Shown here: positions 52,600 through 64,000 of the stretch, in pieces | Layout: the number at the start of each line of letters is the position of its first letter | How positions within the stretch are numbered: the stretch's first letter is position 1 | The notes under the pieces: generated by a model | Told to the model about the DNA's origin: nothing | The model's database searches: none | The model's input: the letters and a program-made list of their open reading frames with translations, nothing else | Position numbers and translations under genes: made by a program | NCBI GenBank assembly: GCA_014871385.1 | Contig: CM026424.1 | Location: 14,970,892-15,034,891 of the forward strand | Direction of reading: 5' to 3' | DNA: 64,000 nt | Source: Ceratodon purpureus | Taxonomy: Eukaryota; Streptophyta; Bryopsida; Pseudoditrichales; Ditrichaceae

Positions 52600-55024
52600 A
52601 AAACTTTGTTAGTGTGAGTGAGGGCGAGGTCAGCAAATGGTGGGGCCAATTCATCACAAACAGGGTTCATAAAGGGCTTGAACATGGAGAGGATCTACAA
52701 AATTGTACATGAAATAAAGACTTGAGCGAAACAGCAAGGGGGGGTCGGGAGAGGGATGGGGTCAAGGAGTGCTTAGTGAACAGAGAGCGAATTAGAAGGG
52801 GCTTTGGTCGGGAGAAGGAGAAGATAGGAGGTGTTGAGTAGAGAGTGAGTAAGGTCGCTCACACATTCTGCTGGCTATAGCACGCAGCGCGAGAAATAGC
52901 ATCAAACATCTCCCTTCATGACCCTCCGTGTAGGCAGGGGTGACTTTTTTAAGAGCCACTTGGTAGGGACTTAAATTTGGAGGTAGGGAAGCTATATTTG
53001 TATAGATTGATGTGTTGGCAGAGCTAGTTGGATAAATGTTTCGTGTATATTCAAGTAAATCCTTGTGTAATTTCAAGTTGATTGTATGTATTCAAGTAAA
53101 TCCAAAATTCCAAAGGAGAAGTTTTTTACTTTTCTGCCAGCAAGATGTGAGAACCAAATCCAGAGTCTACCGCAAGCAGCCGCGGGGTGCCTGCACCTAT
53201 TGTAGGATGTGTAAACCAGCCTAGGAGGAAAGAGGCGGTGATGTTGGGAGAGGGAGGAAATTGAAGGGTGCTGAGTGGGTAGTGAGTGGGTAGTGAGTGG
53301 GGTAGAAAAGTGAATAGTGATGGGTTGAGGGATAGTGGGTAGATAGTTGTTTGAAAGATTTTTGAGTACCGCAAGGCAGGAATAGAGAATCCGGTTGTTG
53401 AGACCCGAGGGGGTGGTTAGGGGCTTTTCTTTGAAGCCCCTATCCTTCCCTTCAATTTTTATTGGAAATCATTGTTTTCTATTTTCATTGTGTATTGTTG
53501 ATTTTTATTTTTGAAAATCTTATGAATCTCAAGTATACATAGAGCCATGTAATCACCGTTTGGATCATCTTGTTTGTGCAAATTGAATTTTCTAAAATTT
53601 AGGAAGCAAATACCATAGATGTGTTGTAGAATCTCTCCTTTGAGTTAGTATTTCACAAATATTACAATCATGTATAACATTTTTCTTCGATAGACATATA
53701 CTTGACATTGCCAAGTTTTTGAACACGCAAAACCTCCAAATTGTGAGGTCAACAAATGCTATAATCTTTTAATTTGTATTATCAAAAATAGTAAAGAACA
53801 TTTGACACGTTTTGAATATCATGTCCTCTAAGATTCTACCGTAAAATCCAAAAAAAAACTTTTAAAAAAAATTTAAAAAAAATTTAAAATTTAAAAAAAA
53901 ATATTAAAAAAAAAAAAACTTCCCTACCCCTAAGGGTGGGTGGGCGGGACATCCCTTTACAGGACAGCTTTTATCACCTTCCTCACCAAATTTCATTCTC
54001 AATCAGCCCATTCTCAATTCAAACCTAATCAAATCTGTACACTCTCTTGTGATTCCAAATTACCAGTATAGACACATAGTGCTTTTCACCAAAGAATTCT
54101 CAATCAACACACTACTTACAATATAGTAGTGTTTGACAAAACAATCCAAATAATAGAGAAAAGTTTGTCTTAAAACTGACAATACAAGATCAAACACAAA
54201 ATAGTTTGAGTCTCCAGAAATCTTCTCATCCCTTGAATGTTGGTGTAGTAAAGTAAGAAAAATCCAGAGGTAAAGGACCTCACTTGTCCCCATAAACACA
54301 ACCAAAACCACAGTTAGGATTATGTTTGTAGACAAGGTGTCAACAGCCCTTTACAGCTTGTTATTGCAATCACAAGAAAAATCAAACCCTACACCAAACA
54401 TACAAATCAAAGGGAGAGATGAAAGAATCTAATTGCAATCATAAATTGGAAGACCTGAGTAATAGTAGTTCCACCAAACTCAGCCATGTTGCACTTTGCT
54501 TCAGCTCCACACCACCATATACCAAAACTTCACAAGCTCTAAAAATATCTCACACAAGTAAACAGATGCATATGGCCAAGAAACTCCCATGGTTTTAAAC
54601 CCTCAAAGAAGTTTCTAGAGATTCACTTGTTTATTATATGGACAGGAATAGCCTCGCTGGTCCAATCATCTCTGACCCTTAGATGAAGGTTAACCTAGAT
54701 CAAATGGTCATAAATTAGTGACTTGCTAGAGTAAAGTTCAAGCTTGTAGTAAGCCCCAAGTAAAGTAAGCTTCAAGTTTGGAGTAACTACCACTAAGCTA
54801 TGTGTAAGGGAGGTGGGTGGGTTTCACTATTTTACACCTTATTCAGCATATCATGCCATAATAAAGTGACTATGTAATTGCTTGCAAAGTTTTACAAGTA
54901 ATGTGCAAATTTATTTTGCAAGCCTACAGAACTGAAGAGTGCAACTTCTGTCTGAATCATTGTAATAAAAACCTTATTTAGAAAATAAATTCTAAATTAG
55001 ATACGGGTATAAGATCTTCCCAAT

Positions 55025-55070
<46 letters not shown>

Positions 55071-57350
55071 ACCATTTTCTTTTTGAATGGCAATATGGAG
55101 ACTTTTGGGATTAAAATTGTCAAAGAATTTTAGAGGTTAAGACTCACACTCAATGAGTTTTTTGTTATGTTTATGTTCTTCATCTTAACCTAGGAAATTG
55201 CACTAATTTGAAAAGCAAGCAATTAAAGGATGAATTCCACGTTCTACGTGAATTCCTATGTGTCTAAGCCACATGCGAAAGAACAATTATAATTTGATTG
55301 CAATGAATTTAGAGACAATCCGTAAAAACCATTCTAACGTTAATCTTCAATAATTATTGCTTACAATAATGATGTAGCTTTCATGGTATCACCGACACTA
55401 ATCTCCAATTAAAGAGTCACCATGTTAGATTAACCGTAAATCCCTCCATTCCCCACTCCTCTTCGATACATCGAAATGGCAGAAATCTGTCATAAGACAA
55501 TCAAACCGTAGATTGATTCAGGTCACCTATTGCTATTGCCAGTTGACATCGGGAAGTAGGTCCTTAACCACGTCGTCTATATGCAAGTCCTAAGTCATCC
55601 GGCACCTAAAGCACCTGAGAGATGTGAGATATCTAAGTGACGGAACGTAAGGAAAGAGCTCAAGGGACCTCAAATGAATGGCGGAGATTGACTATGAAAT
55701 TGCGTGATTTACAACAATGATCCACGTAGTCGAGAGTGGAGAATTCGGGAAGCCCATTTACCTGGGCTACTGCAGGAGTCAAATAGGGGCCCATGGCATT
55801 GTCCGGTGTGACACTTTTGCCAGGAATGACCCGGCTTTTACGCGTTCTCTCTCTCTCTCTAAAAGTGGCGCGGTGGGGAGAAAGCACAATAAAGTGGACC
55901 AAAAAAGTGCTTAACTATTTGTCAGTTTCAGCCATTTTGCAAAAATTGCACAAAAGTGATGGAAAGATGTAATTGAAGTCAATTATTTTTGCTAATATAG
56001 ATTCTCAACTTGTTTTTCTACAACTTGGAAAAGTTTTGTGCAAAGTAGACACTTTAAAGTTATTGTATGAGGGCTTTAAATCCAAGCAAAGTGAATGCGG
56101 TCATTTGAAAAAGTGGCTAGAAAATAATCAAAAACTATCTAAAAATGACTTTTGATGAAGTGGTGCCCTCTGTATGTTTAAAAGGTATTCTAAAATAGTC
56201 AATTCATATACCGTTATCATTAATTGGTTTAGGGTTCCAAAAGTACCGCAAGGATGTTTTTTTAGAGGGTCACTTCCGTAGTACTTTTTGTGAATTTTTT
56301 TTCACCAAACATTGTTTTTTAAATCTAAAAAAACATCCTCTAAAGACAATAGATGGCACCAAATGAAGAAATTAAGACTTTGGAAAAGTTCATTTTTATG
56401 ATTTAGAACTAGTGGTCAAATTAAATTTCAACTGAAGATATTTTTCATATGAAGATGCCCGTAATATACCTTGTGACACCTTAGAAAGTGACTGAAATGC
56501 TCAAAAACTACACCAAAATGCTCAAAATCAGCTTTGAGCTTTAAAAAACAGCACACTTCGTATTCACTTCCTAGTGATCACATGTTACACAATGTGAATA
56601 TATTATTCAGTGCGATGCGTGTTTCAGCTGCTGGCGAATCTGTACATGCTATCCATACTGCACATCGGCAAAGTCTTCTGGAGGAGCAAATGCTGTAGCC
56701 CTGTCTGTTTCTCATCATTGATCTGGCAGCTAAAGCTCTGCTGCATCGCAGCAACTATCAGCTGATGGAAGCAATGGAATTTCCGTACCGCGTGATCCAC
56801 AATTCAAGAATTTGACAGGGGCTCTATATTTGAGACTATTGGTGCCTTCTTTCAAGACAACTCATTCAGCTGTGATGGAGAAAATGTGATTGACAAGGTT
56901 TTCAACCATAGAGTATGGTATGGAGGTAAAAATGAAGCTATTGCTTCAGGAGCCGGAAAAATAATGCAAAATTTGATGGAAGGTGCTCTGTGAAAAGCAT
57001 ACTCCGGCTGATGTAACAATCCACTTTAGAGTGGAACAAATGAATTGCTTGCACGCAAAATAAGTGGCAAGTTTGTTGATACAAATGACTCGCTCATCGC
57101 CAGCCTGTCCATGTTCAGGTGTAGGGGATCTAAATCTTATTTTACGACCATCCTCTACAATGTGTAGGACCGTACTAAATCTTTCTAATTTGCGATAAAA
57201 ATCACTTATCCTTCCCTCGAAGACCACCACCCGCGTGCGCGGGCAGATCGGTAGGATACCAGGGACAATATTTTCTAAATTGTTTGTCGAAGGGTTATCA
57301 AATCACTAAGAAAAAAATCATGTCGATCGTAGTTCAAAGATGGTCACGGT
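52600..57350. other. Gene-free stretch with simple repeats
   Basis: About 4.7 kb. GTGGGTAGTGAGT-type short repeats at 53.27-53.31 kb, A-rich runs at 53.85-53.92 kb, and the long A-tract at 55029-55078. A stretch at 56.65-56.98 kb reads as short coding-like pieces in more than one frame (for example FETIGAFFQDNSFSCDGEN) but is not identifiable; it may be a worn gene fragment. Otherwise no gene is seen. Confidence 0.5.
55029..55078 (+). repeat. 50-base A-tract
   Basis: Uninterrupted run of 50 adenines. It could mark the 3' end of a retroposed sequence on the plus strand, but no LINE, SINE or cDNA body was recognised upstream. Confidence 0.9.
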
Positions 57351-59181
57351 CTAGGGAGAGATTCGGACCCACTGGGCCTTCCCAGGAATCCCATTCACCA
57401 CAACAAACAGCATGTAATACTGCGAAGGGGCGACATAGCTGTTCGGTGGCGATGACACCAGAACAGTCGAAACGCTGGATTTTCCCCACTTTCCGCCGCC
57501 TCTTTGGTTGTCCCATTGATTGTTCCCTCGGCCGCCTCTCTGATCGCCCCCTTGATTGCCCCCTCGGCCGCCAAAGAGTACCGTTTTGAGCTTGATCTGG
57601 CGCTGTCCCATAGAATACGTGTGGGTGACGAAGGGAGCGCTGTTTAAGTTACACTCCACAACGAAGTCATTTTTCTTGAGACCACGTCCTAGACTTAAAA
57701 AGCTTACAAAGTAGTCACGCCCATATGTCATCTTCTTCGGCCAAAATGTAAGTACCGGCTTCTGGGCAAGGTAGCTGCAGGAAGAAAACATAAAAATTAG
57801 GGTCACAATCACTGATTTGTCACTATGATCAAACAAATGGATTACTAAACACTTAAGGCTCCCAATAAAGATGATCGGAAACAATGGTGGGAGGATTCGG
57901 AGTTTACTTAAGGCTGAGATAAGGTGGAGAGAAAGCCTCCACACGCAACTCGGTGGGAAACGGCGTATCATTGAAAGTGTAATACTGATGCGTATTACTC
58001 CCCGCCAACAAAACTCTCCCATCAGTCAACAAATTCGCAGTAGAATGATACACACGCGCGATGGTCGTCGGCGCCAGCAACTGAAACCGATTCGCCGGAT
58101 CATTAGTCGCGTACAAGCACGGCTGGAACGCGGGCTGGCTGGCATATCCCCACCCCTGCGACCCAACCTGCGCGCCGTTGATAATCAAAACCTTTCCGTC
58201 GGGGAGCAGCACCATGTCGCCCATGGTCCTCGCTACTGGCATGTCCTCCATCGCCCAGGTCGGCGCGGTGTCCGTCACCACCATCCGGCCACAGCTCTTC
58301 TGTGCAGGCTTGCCCTTGTTCATGCTTCCGCTGGAACCGCCGCAGATCAATACCTCGGCAATCTGGAACCCATTCTCGTACGAAAGCGGGAGGAGCGTCA
58401 TGGATCCCGCTGCTGGGTAGTTCCGCGTCTGGCCAGGCATTGTTGGATAGTTTCGAAGGATAACGCCCGTGTTGTAGTTGAGGAGGCATGAGTCGCGCGC
58501 GGCGAAGATCCAGAGGTTGCCGTCTGGGAGGATGGTGATGTAAGGGTACAAGTTGTCTTTGCCGGGCATGAGGAGCGGGAGGTCGAATTTGCCTTCTGTC
58601 GGGGTTCGCTTGGGGACGAATTCATAGCTAGGAGCGCCCGCACCACCGACGACGATCTGCCTTTGGCCATCGGGGAGGATATGATTGGAGGCGTACCATC
58701 GTCCTATGGTGAGTTCGGTGGAGTTGTCCTCAACCCAGTCGCAGGAGCCACCCGGGGCGCACGGGACGAGGGTACGGATCTTCTTACGACCTTCGAAATC
58801 GCCGCCGGTCTGCACGAGCCTACCATCTGCCATGAACGCGCCGGAACTGCACCAGGTGTCGGTAAGTATGAAGAGCGGGCGGACAGTGTTGGTGAGCGGG
58901 TCGAACATCACGGAGTGCGCGGAGCAGTCAACTTTCAGCAAACGCTCCAAAGGTTGGTTACGACAAAGCCCATTTGCAAGGGAGATTTGGGACGCGCCGA
59001 TGTTGGTGCGGTCGAGCATAATGGCGGTGTCATAGCGGGTCACCGCCGTGTGCATTGAAGAAATGCCGGCATTACCCAGCAACAGCTGCCAGGAGCCACT
59101 CTGCGCATCTACTGAACATCCCAAACATACCAAAACCACTACTATCACCACTAAACCACTAAAATTCCTCAACCCTGTCAT
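57351..59181 (-). CDS. Glyoxal oxidase-like secreted copper-radical oxidase
   Basis: Oxidises aldehydes to acids with release of hydrogen peroxide, probably in the cell wall. Exons 59181-57908 and 57774-57351 join in phase (TTAA|GTAAAC ... CTGCAG|C), giving 565 aa, the usual size. A signal peptide is seen (MTGLRNFSGLVVIVVVLVCLGCSVDA). Expected copper-radical residues are all present: Cys in TDTWCSSGAF, Tyr in GRWYASNHI, Tyr-His in ARVYHSTANLL, and His in FVTHTYSMGQR. The body is the kelch-like propeller, followed by the DUF1929 domain. Odd feature: a Gly/Arg/Asn-rich insert of ~30 residues (GGRGGNQGGDQRGGRGNNQW) between FVTHTYSMGQRQIKL and the final PPNSYVAPSQYYMLFVV strand. The frame is open 23 codons upstream of the chosen ATG; that ATG is preferred because it starts the signal peptide. 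Confidence 0.95.
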
Positions 59182-59435
59182 CTTTCCGGTTGAGTAAATA
59201 GAATGTAAACCCTCGAGTATGAACTCCAAATGAAGCACAAACACTGCCACTGAAACCGACGAGGTTCCAGTACACTCTTCTTAGTACTACTTTCTGCAAC
59301 CAAATTCCTTCACTGGCAACACAGTGATGGATTAAATGGATTATCTGAGCATGGTGGTGTATCCCAAGGCCCAGCGACCGGAATGAGACTCCCGAATGGA
59401 GCACATATGGCACTGAAGCCCAAAGGAAATGGGAG

Positions 59436-59444
59436 CTTATATAA
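59436..59444 (-). promoter_or_regulatory. Candidate TATA box of the glyoxal oxidase gene
   Basis: Minus-strand TTATATAAG about 255 bases upstream of the ATG, implying a leader of ~225 bases. Position and sequence only. Confidence 0.45.
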
Positions 59445-62400
59445 CTTAGCCATGTACTCATGAGCCTGAATATGTGCAGCGCCAAGCGCGCCTCAAAGCC
59501 AGCCAGCCAAGCTGCTTTCGAATACCATCCTTTTGCAATTTTTGAAGCTACAGTGCCTTACCGCTTTTGAAGGCCGAGCTGGTGCGGAGAAGTTGGAATC
59601 GGTTCCAGGCTATCGCTAGCTGTAGATTGCGTTTGTTATTGTGGTCATGAGGCAGCTTGGAGGATTGTGGTGATATGGCTGCATGTTCGCACACTACTAT
59701 CAATAACTTGTCAACGACCACAATTTAGCATTCCTTGCGTGGTCACGCTTCTAGCGTTCCTCCTTTCTTTCCTTTTACCTCTTGGCAATTCTCTCGCGCT
59801 ACATGCCAAACATTTTCTAGGAGTAAAATAACTCGTCCATATAAAGCAATTATATATTATTAGACACCCTTCGAAACTACGTGACGTGGTGACATCACAC
59901 CATGGAGCTGCAGTTTCGAAGCGTCTCGTCGAACATCATTCATATCGACGACGATGATTCTGCTTGACATGAAACACTCATAATTATTGTGTGTTTGTAG
60001 CAGTCACCATAGTGCTATGGCAACTCCTGGGGTTTGTGGCAAAAAAGCCTGATGTACCGGTACTTCTCATCCCAGGTAGCACTGTTGGTCAACTGGGTAA
60101 GTTGGTATTTCCAGTTTGGCGTTAACGGTTGCAGGTAGAGGAAACATTCAGTCGATGTCATTGGATAAGTTTGTGCTGCTACAGTTCTCGGAACAGTTGC
60201 AGTGCCGAAGAACATGCTGCTTCGTACATCATAGAATGTGGATTTGACGGTAAAGTTTACACCTACTACAACCTGGTGGACACTCTTGTGAGCTCATGTT
60301 GATGAGCTCAGCGATGACCGATGTGCTTCTCAAGTGAATCACCAACTCGGTGTTGGTGCACGACTCAATTCGGTCGTTCTGATGAGAGTCACGTTTGAGT
60401 TACGAAAAAACAAAGTGTGTATATTGGGAATGTTTTGTACTCACTTCTGTTCTAATATTGTTTTCATATGAAATTGATGATGTGGAATATCTTTGGAAAT
60501 GGGATTTTGACAACTAAATAGTCTTGTTGGGAATTGGAAATTTTTGGAATTGCTGCACTGATGAAAGTATAGTTGCTGAAGTTTTGATTCTGTCCATGTG
60601 ACTAGTGTTGTTGATATTATCATCAGTAATTTATTATAACTTTGGAAACTCAAAATTTGAAAAAAAAAAAATGAATTCTATTACAATATAAGTATTAATA
60701 TTTTTGGAATAAAATCACTTGGAGTCAATTAGACTCTGATGCAATTTTGATGTGGTATTGTTCATGAAAATATTGTAATATTTAAATCTATATCATCTTT
60801 TTTATAAGTTCATGTTTGAATTAAAGTCAATTCAAATTTGGTTTAGTCGAACCTTTTTAATATTTCTAAATTTGTATATTTTATGAATAATATATTCCAT
60901 TTACACAACATCAAATATAATTCGATGAGTTTTCTACTGAATATGTTTGATGGTAAAAACTTTATGAATGAAGATATTTGAATAAAAATTGATTAATTTT
61001 AAATTTTAAAATTTATTAAAATCAAAAATAATCTATCTAATATCCAATACATGTGTTAAGTGGTTAAGCTGTTAAGGGTCAAAGGCTGAACAATATTATA
61101 TATTCATCTTCTTTCATACTAAATATGGCTTCTAGTATCACATTGAATATTTGACATAATTTTGATTGTTACATAAATTGTAATGAACATTGATCTACTA
61201 TACTTTAGATATTGGGTAGAGCTCATTAGATCATATAAAAGGTGAATTGAGCTATTTCAATGCTAAGATGCTCCTGTAAGAATATATAGAAGTAATTCAT
61301 GCTACACCTAAATCATTATATCAATGTGCATCTAAAATAACAACATTAGATGGGTAAGCCACTCAAATCGTGTTCATTTTTAATTTCACCCACATCCAAT
61401 ACACACGATTCAATGACAAAACTCATGTTTTTTTTAAAGGTGATCATAAATTTATGAAAACTAATCTAAACATGATTGATATTAGAGTCAATTGTACAAT
61501 GTAAAGGTATCTGGTATTTGATTTTGATATTATGGATTTTCATTGAACACAATCTTAATTTCTCACTCTATATAGTTAATAAATAAATAATTGTGGTGGT
61601 CTTTCCATGTAGAATGTGCAAGAACTTGATGGTTTCTAAATTCAACAACAAATAGTTTTAGAAAACTAGTTTTGTAGATGAAATGAAAGCAAAATTAGTT
61701 TTCCTTGAGTTTAGAGGCCTCCGAGCTCTTACACACCCAATATAATTATACCACCAAGATCTTCCTTGCCTCCCAACTATTTGGAGTAAAAAATTAATTT
61801 TCAAATAAAACCAAACTCATGTTATCTTTAAAAATTTCGGATATACTTTAAAAACTCAAGGTGACTTTAAAAATAATTCTATTAAGTGGATTCATAATTT
61901 GAAAATGGCTTCCATGGGTGTTAAAATATAGGCGTGCTAAATTTATATCAAAACATTAAAAAAATATAAGTAAAAATAAGGGTTTAAAACAGGGATGGGA
62001 ACTGCAACCTTAATCGTGCTCAATTTTCATTCATGCATCAGTTTGGTGGAAAGTTGCCACTGTGGTCAGACATGTTCATTCTAGACTTCCCTTTATTTGG
62101 TGAGGTGCAATTTAGGAGGAGATATTGCAGACATGATATGAAGGCTCCTGATTTTGGAAATCATTTGCCATCCACTATCACTGTTTCATCAGGTAGAATC
62201 TCTGTCATAGTAAATCTTTTTAAAATTAAATCTAAGATTATTACGATTTACATGTTCAGAAAGGGCAACAAGTCATTTGTAGAAAGAATTTTACTCGCTG
62301 AGCTCCAAGTCCAGTAAGTCTGCTGCCTTTGGCTACCGTATTGACGCTGCTCGGTAATTCCTCAGAAATTCATCCTCCAGGATAAGTTGGTAACTTGGTA

Positions 62401-63553
62401 CCATTATTTCCATATTCCCCAAGGGAATGAGAATTTCCTGTTTATTGATCATATGCAATAAAATTAATTAAAACTTTAAGTTTACGTAAGAAGTTTATAT
62501 TTGAAGTCCAAGGGAATGGAGAGTTCTCATTGATGGGTAGCCTTGGTACTGTCGAGAGAGAGGACTCTGGTTTTTAAAAGGAAATGGGAGTGAATTAAGT
62601 GACTTTTTGTCAAGTATTTTGAATCTATGTCGTAGTGGTATTTGTTACTTGGTATTGAGTTTGTACCAAGGAGAAGTTGGGTAAAAGTTTAGGGTTTTTT
62701 TTTTTATCGGTCAGTGAAGTTTAGTAATGGTGACTATAGATAATGTTTTTCTTTGGCTCCAATACAACATATATTGGAAAATTCATGACAAATTTTTATT
62801 CCAAAGACTAATTGCAAATTTTGAGTCAAGAACTACGACTTTGAAGCCACAATATTTACATTCATAAACACAACCACAAAAATTTTGAACTCATTTCATT
62901 TACTCAACCACAGTATATGGCGATCTTAGTGTACTCTCTAGAGAATTCAGGGAATGAAATTAACTCACCCCTTACAAAAACTCCCAGTCTCAGAAGTACC
63001 TCCAGTATCTTCTAATGGTTACCTTGCAGGGAAATGTACTTGGAAAAAATTCACGTATACCTTGGCGTCATGACTTCCCATACAGGTATCCACTTTCCCC
63101 ATGGTGTATATTTTAGTCTGGTTGTAGCAAGAAGCGTCTTACAATGAGACAAAACAGCCTCGTAAGCCCTCTACCTATCCTGCAACTCATGATACTGCCG
63201 AGTACGTTGGTATGAAATAGGCTGATTCCAAAAATACGCCCGATGACAGAGTCAGAGGAACGATCGGCTACAGCTATTTTTCTTCGTAGTTCAAAATTTT
63301 GGACGATCCTCCCTACTATGTTAGAACATCCTGGAGGAAGAACGTCATACTTTCTGGGCAGCATTAAGCGGACCGAAACAAAGAGCACAGCCATCCTTCA
63401 ATCTTCATAGGACACCGTAGAACCAGATTATGTCACTTCTTGACATAGATTACATGAGAGATATGGCACTCTTCAATCAAAATGACTCTTCCTCAAGGAT
63501 GTGTAACATACACATCGACTAACGCGGGATTAGAAAATAAATTTCTGGGCTTA
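59445..63553. other. Gene-free, very AT-rich stretch
   Basis: About 4.1 kb. Small frames at 60015-60215 (minus), 62033-62317 (plus) and 63113-63394 (minus) have no recognisable domain, splice context or composition to support them. 60.6-62.0 kb is particularly A/T-rich. Confidence 0.5.
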
Positions 63554-64000
63554 CTACATGTATCCACCACTAGATTTTCCTCTTTTCCTTGCTCCATATT
63601 CTGTCAATGTTCCACATCGCTTGCAGGCCTGAAGAGAAAGAAACACAAGTCAAACCCAACAAAACTTTGCAGCGGCCGTACTAATCTGTAACGCTGATGA
63701 ATGTCAATGATGGAGGATTAGTTTCATTTTGTATTACAACTATATTCCAAAGACAACTCATGTACGAACGGGATCAATATTACTAGAAATGGAAGTCTTT
63801 AAATGCAGCATTTGACATGCAATACATTAGACACATGCTAGGAGGTAAAGAGAAAATTTCATGAACGGGAAGGAACAGACCTGAGCAGCAGAACCAATGA
63901 ACTTACTACACCCTGTACACATCTGGTGACCTTTTCCTACTTTAACGTGAACTTGTGGTGATTTTCTTCCAGGTGATCTGCCAGAAAGATTGTTCAACTC
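63554..64000 (-). CDS. 3' end of a CxxC (zinc-ribbon-like) protein gene, enters from the right edge
   Basis: Two terminal exons: from the window edge to 63881, ending CAG|GTCTGTT, and 63628-63554, after a strong pyrimidine tract and CAG (TCTTTCTCTTCAG|GCC). They join in phase and stop at TAG 63554-63556. The last ~65 residues show GRKSPQVHVKVGKGHQMCTG, then CSKFIGSAAQ, then ACKRCGTLTEYGARKRGKSS. The two C-x-x-C pairs (CTGC and CKRC, ~11 residues between) could bind one zinc. The family is not recognised. The rest lies outside the window. Confidence 0.65.

Noticed and set aside
52792..53374. Minus-strand frames rich in Ser/Pro/Thr
   Set aside because: They come from GTGGGTAGTGAGT-type simple repeats and show no domain.
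55029..55078. Poly(A) tail of a retroposed gene
   Set aside because: No gene, LINE or SINE body and no flanking target duplication could be recognised beside the A-tract.
55660..55914. Opposed ~65-80 codon frames around 55.8 kb
   Set aside because: A CT-repeat (TCTCTCTCTCTC) gives the Arg/Glu run; no conserved features.
56946..57230. 94-codon minus-strand frame, and plus-strand coding-like pieces at 56.65-56.98 kb
   Set aside because: Pieces in different frames with stops between them; possibly a worn gene fragment but not identifiable.
60015..60215. 66-codon minus-strand frame upstream of glyoxal oxidase
   Set aside because: Looks somewhat protein-like (WKYQLTQLTNSATW) but lacks an identifiable family, splice sites or neighbours; not enough to call.

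Overview
The window looks like nuclear DNA from a plant of the green lineage. It holds spliced genes with GT-AG introns, a Ty3-type LTR retrotransposon primed by a plant-like tRNA-Asp, CACTA, Mutator-like (MULE) and PIF/Harbinger DNA transposons, two copies of the plant-typical DUF2431 (Bmt5-like) methyltransferase, and a secreted glyoxal-oxidase-type enzyme. I cannot name the species. The repeat content and the unfamiliar accessory proteins would suit a seedless plant or streptophyte alga, but that is an impression only.

The first 38 kb is a three-layer nest of transposons. The host layer is a CACTA (En/Spm-like) element with two divergent genes: a tnp2-type transposase (minus, 12.4-15.6 kb) and a TnpA/Transposase_24-type gene (plus, 16.8-18.7 kb and 35.1-37.9 kb). 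A very young Ty3 element (minus, 1-12407; its distal LTR runs off the left edge) sits inside a tnp2 coding exon. Each of its 3.65-kb LTRs carries a 731-codon gene. Its gag and pol lie in one frame, separated by a TGA followed by CGG, and a second in-frame stop separates pol from the integrase core. A 16.3-kb MULE (18847-35110) interrupts the TnpA-type gene exactly at a splice acceptor. It is bounded by a 12-bp duplication and has AGAGCGG-rich inverted ends.

The MULE is the most unusual object here. Besides its own 1206-aa transposase (C-terminal SWIM finger) it carries: a spliced minus-strand gene of at least 10 phase-consistent exons, with a ParB/Srx-like domain and a C-terminal N4/N6-type DNA methyltransferase fold; a neighbouring exon with five heptads resembling the RNA polymerase II CTD; a 2.7-kb array of about 13 units of roughly 210 bp, each centred on a 24-bp palindrome; a charged spliced gene; and a small 147-aa gene.

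From 38 to 64 kb the sequence is gene-poor and AT-rich. It contains two DUF2431 genes in tandem (minus, 39.0-40.2 and 44.4-45.9 kb), a 119-bp TAA-flanked foldback MITE (40.8 kb), a 4.0-kb PIF/Harbinger element with TAA target duplication and a broken transposase (48.6-52.6 kb), a two-exon glyoxal oxidase with all expected active-site residues (minus, 57.35-59.18 kb), and the last two exons of a CxxC-type gene entering from the right edge (minus, 63.55-64.0 kb).

All exon joins were inferred by eye from splice consensus and reading phase. Family assignments come from recognised motifs, not database searches.
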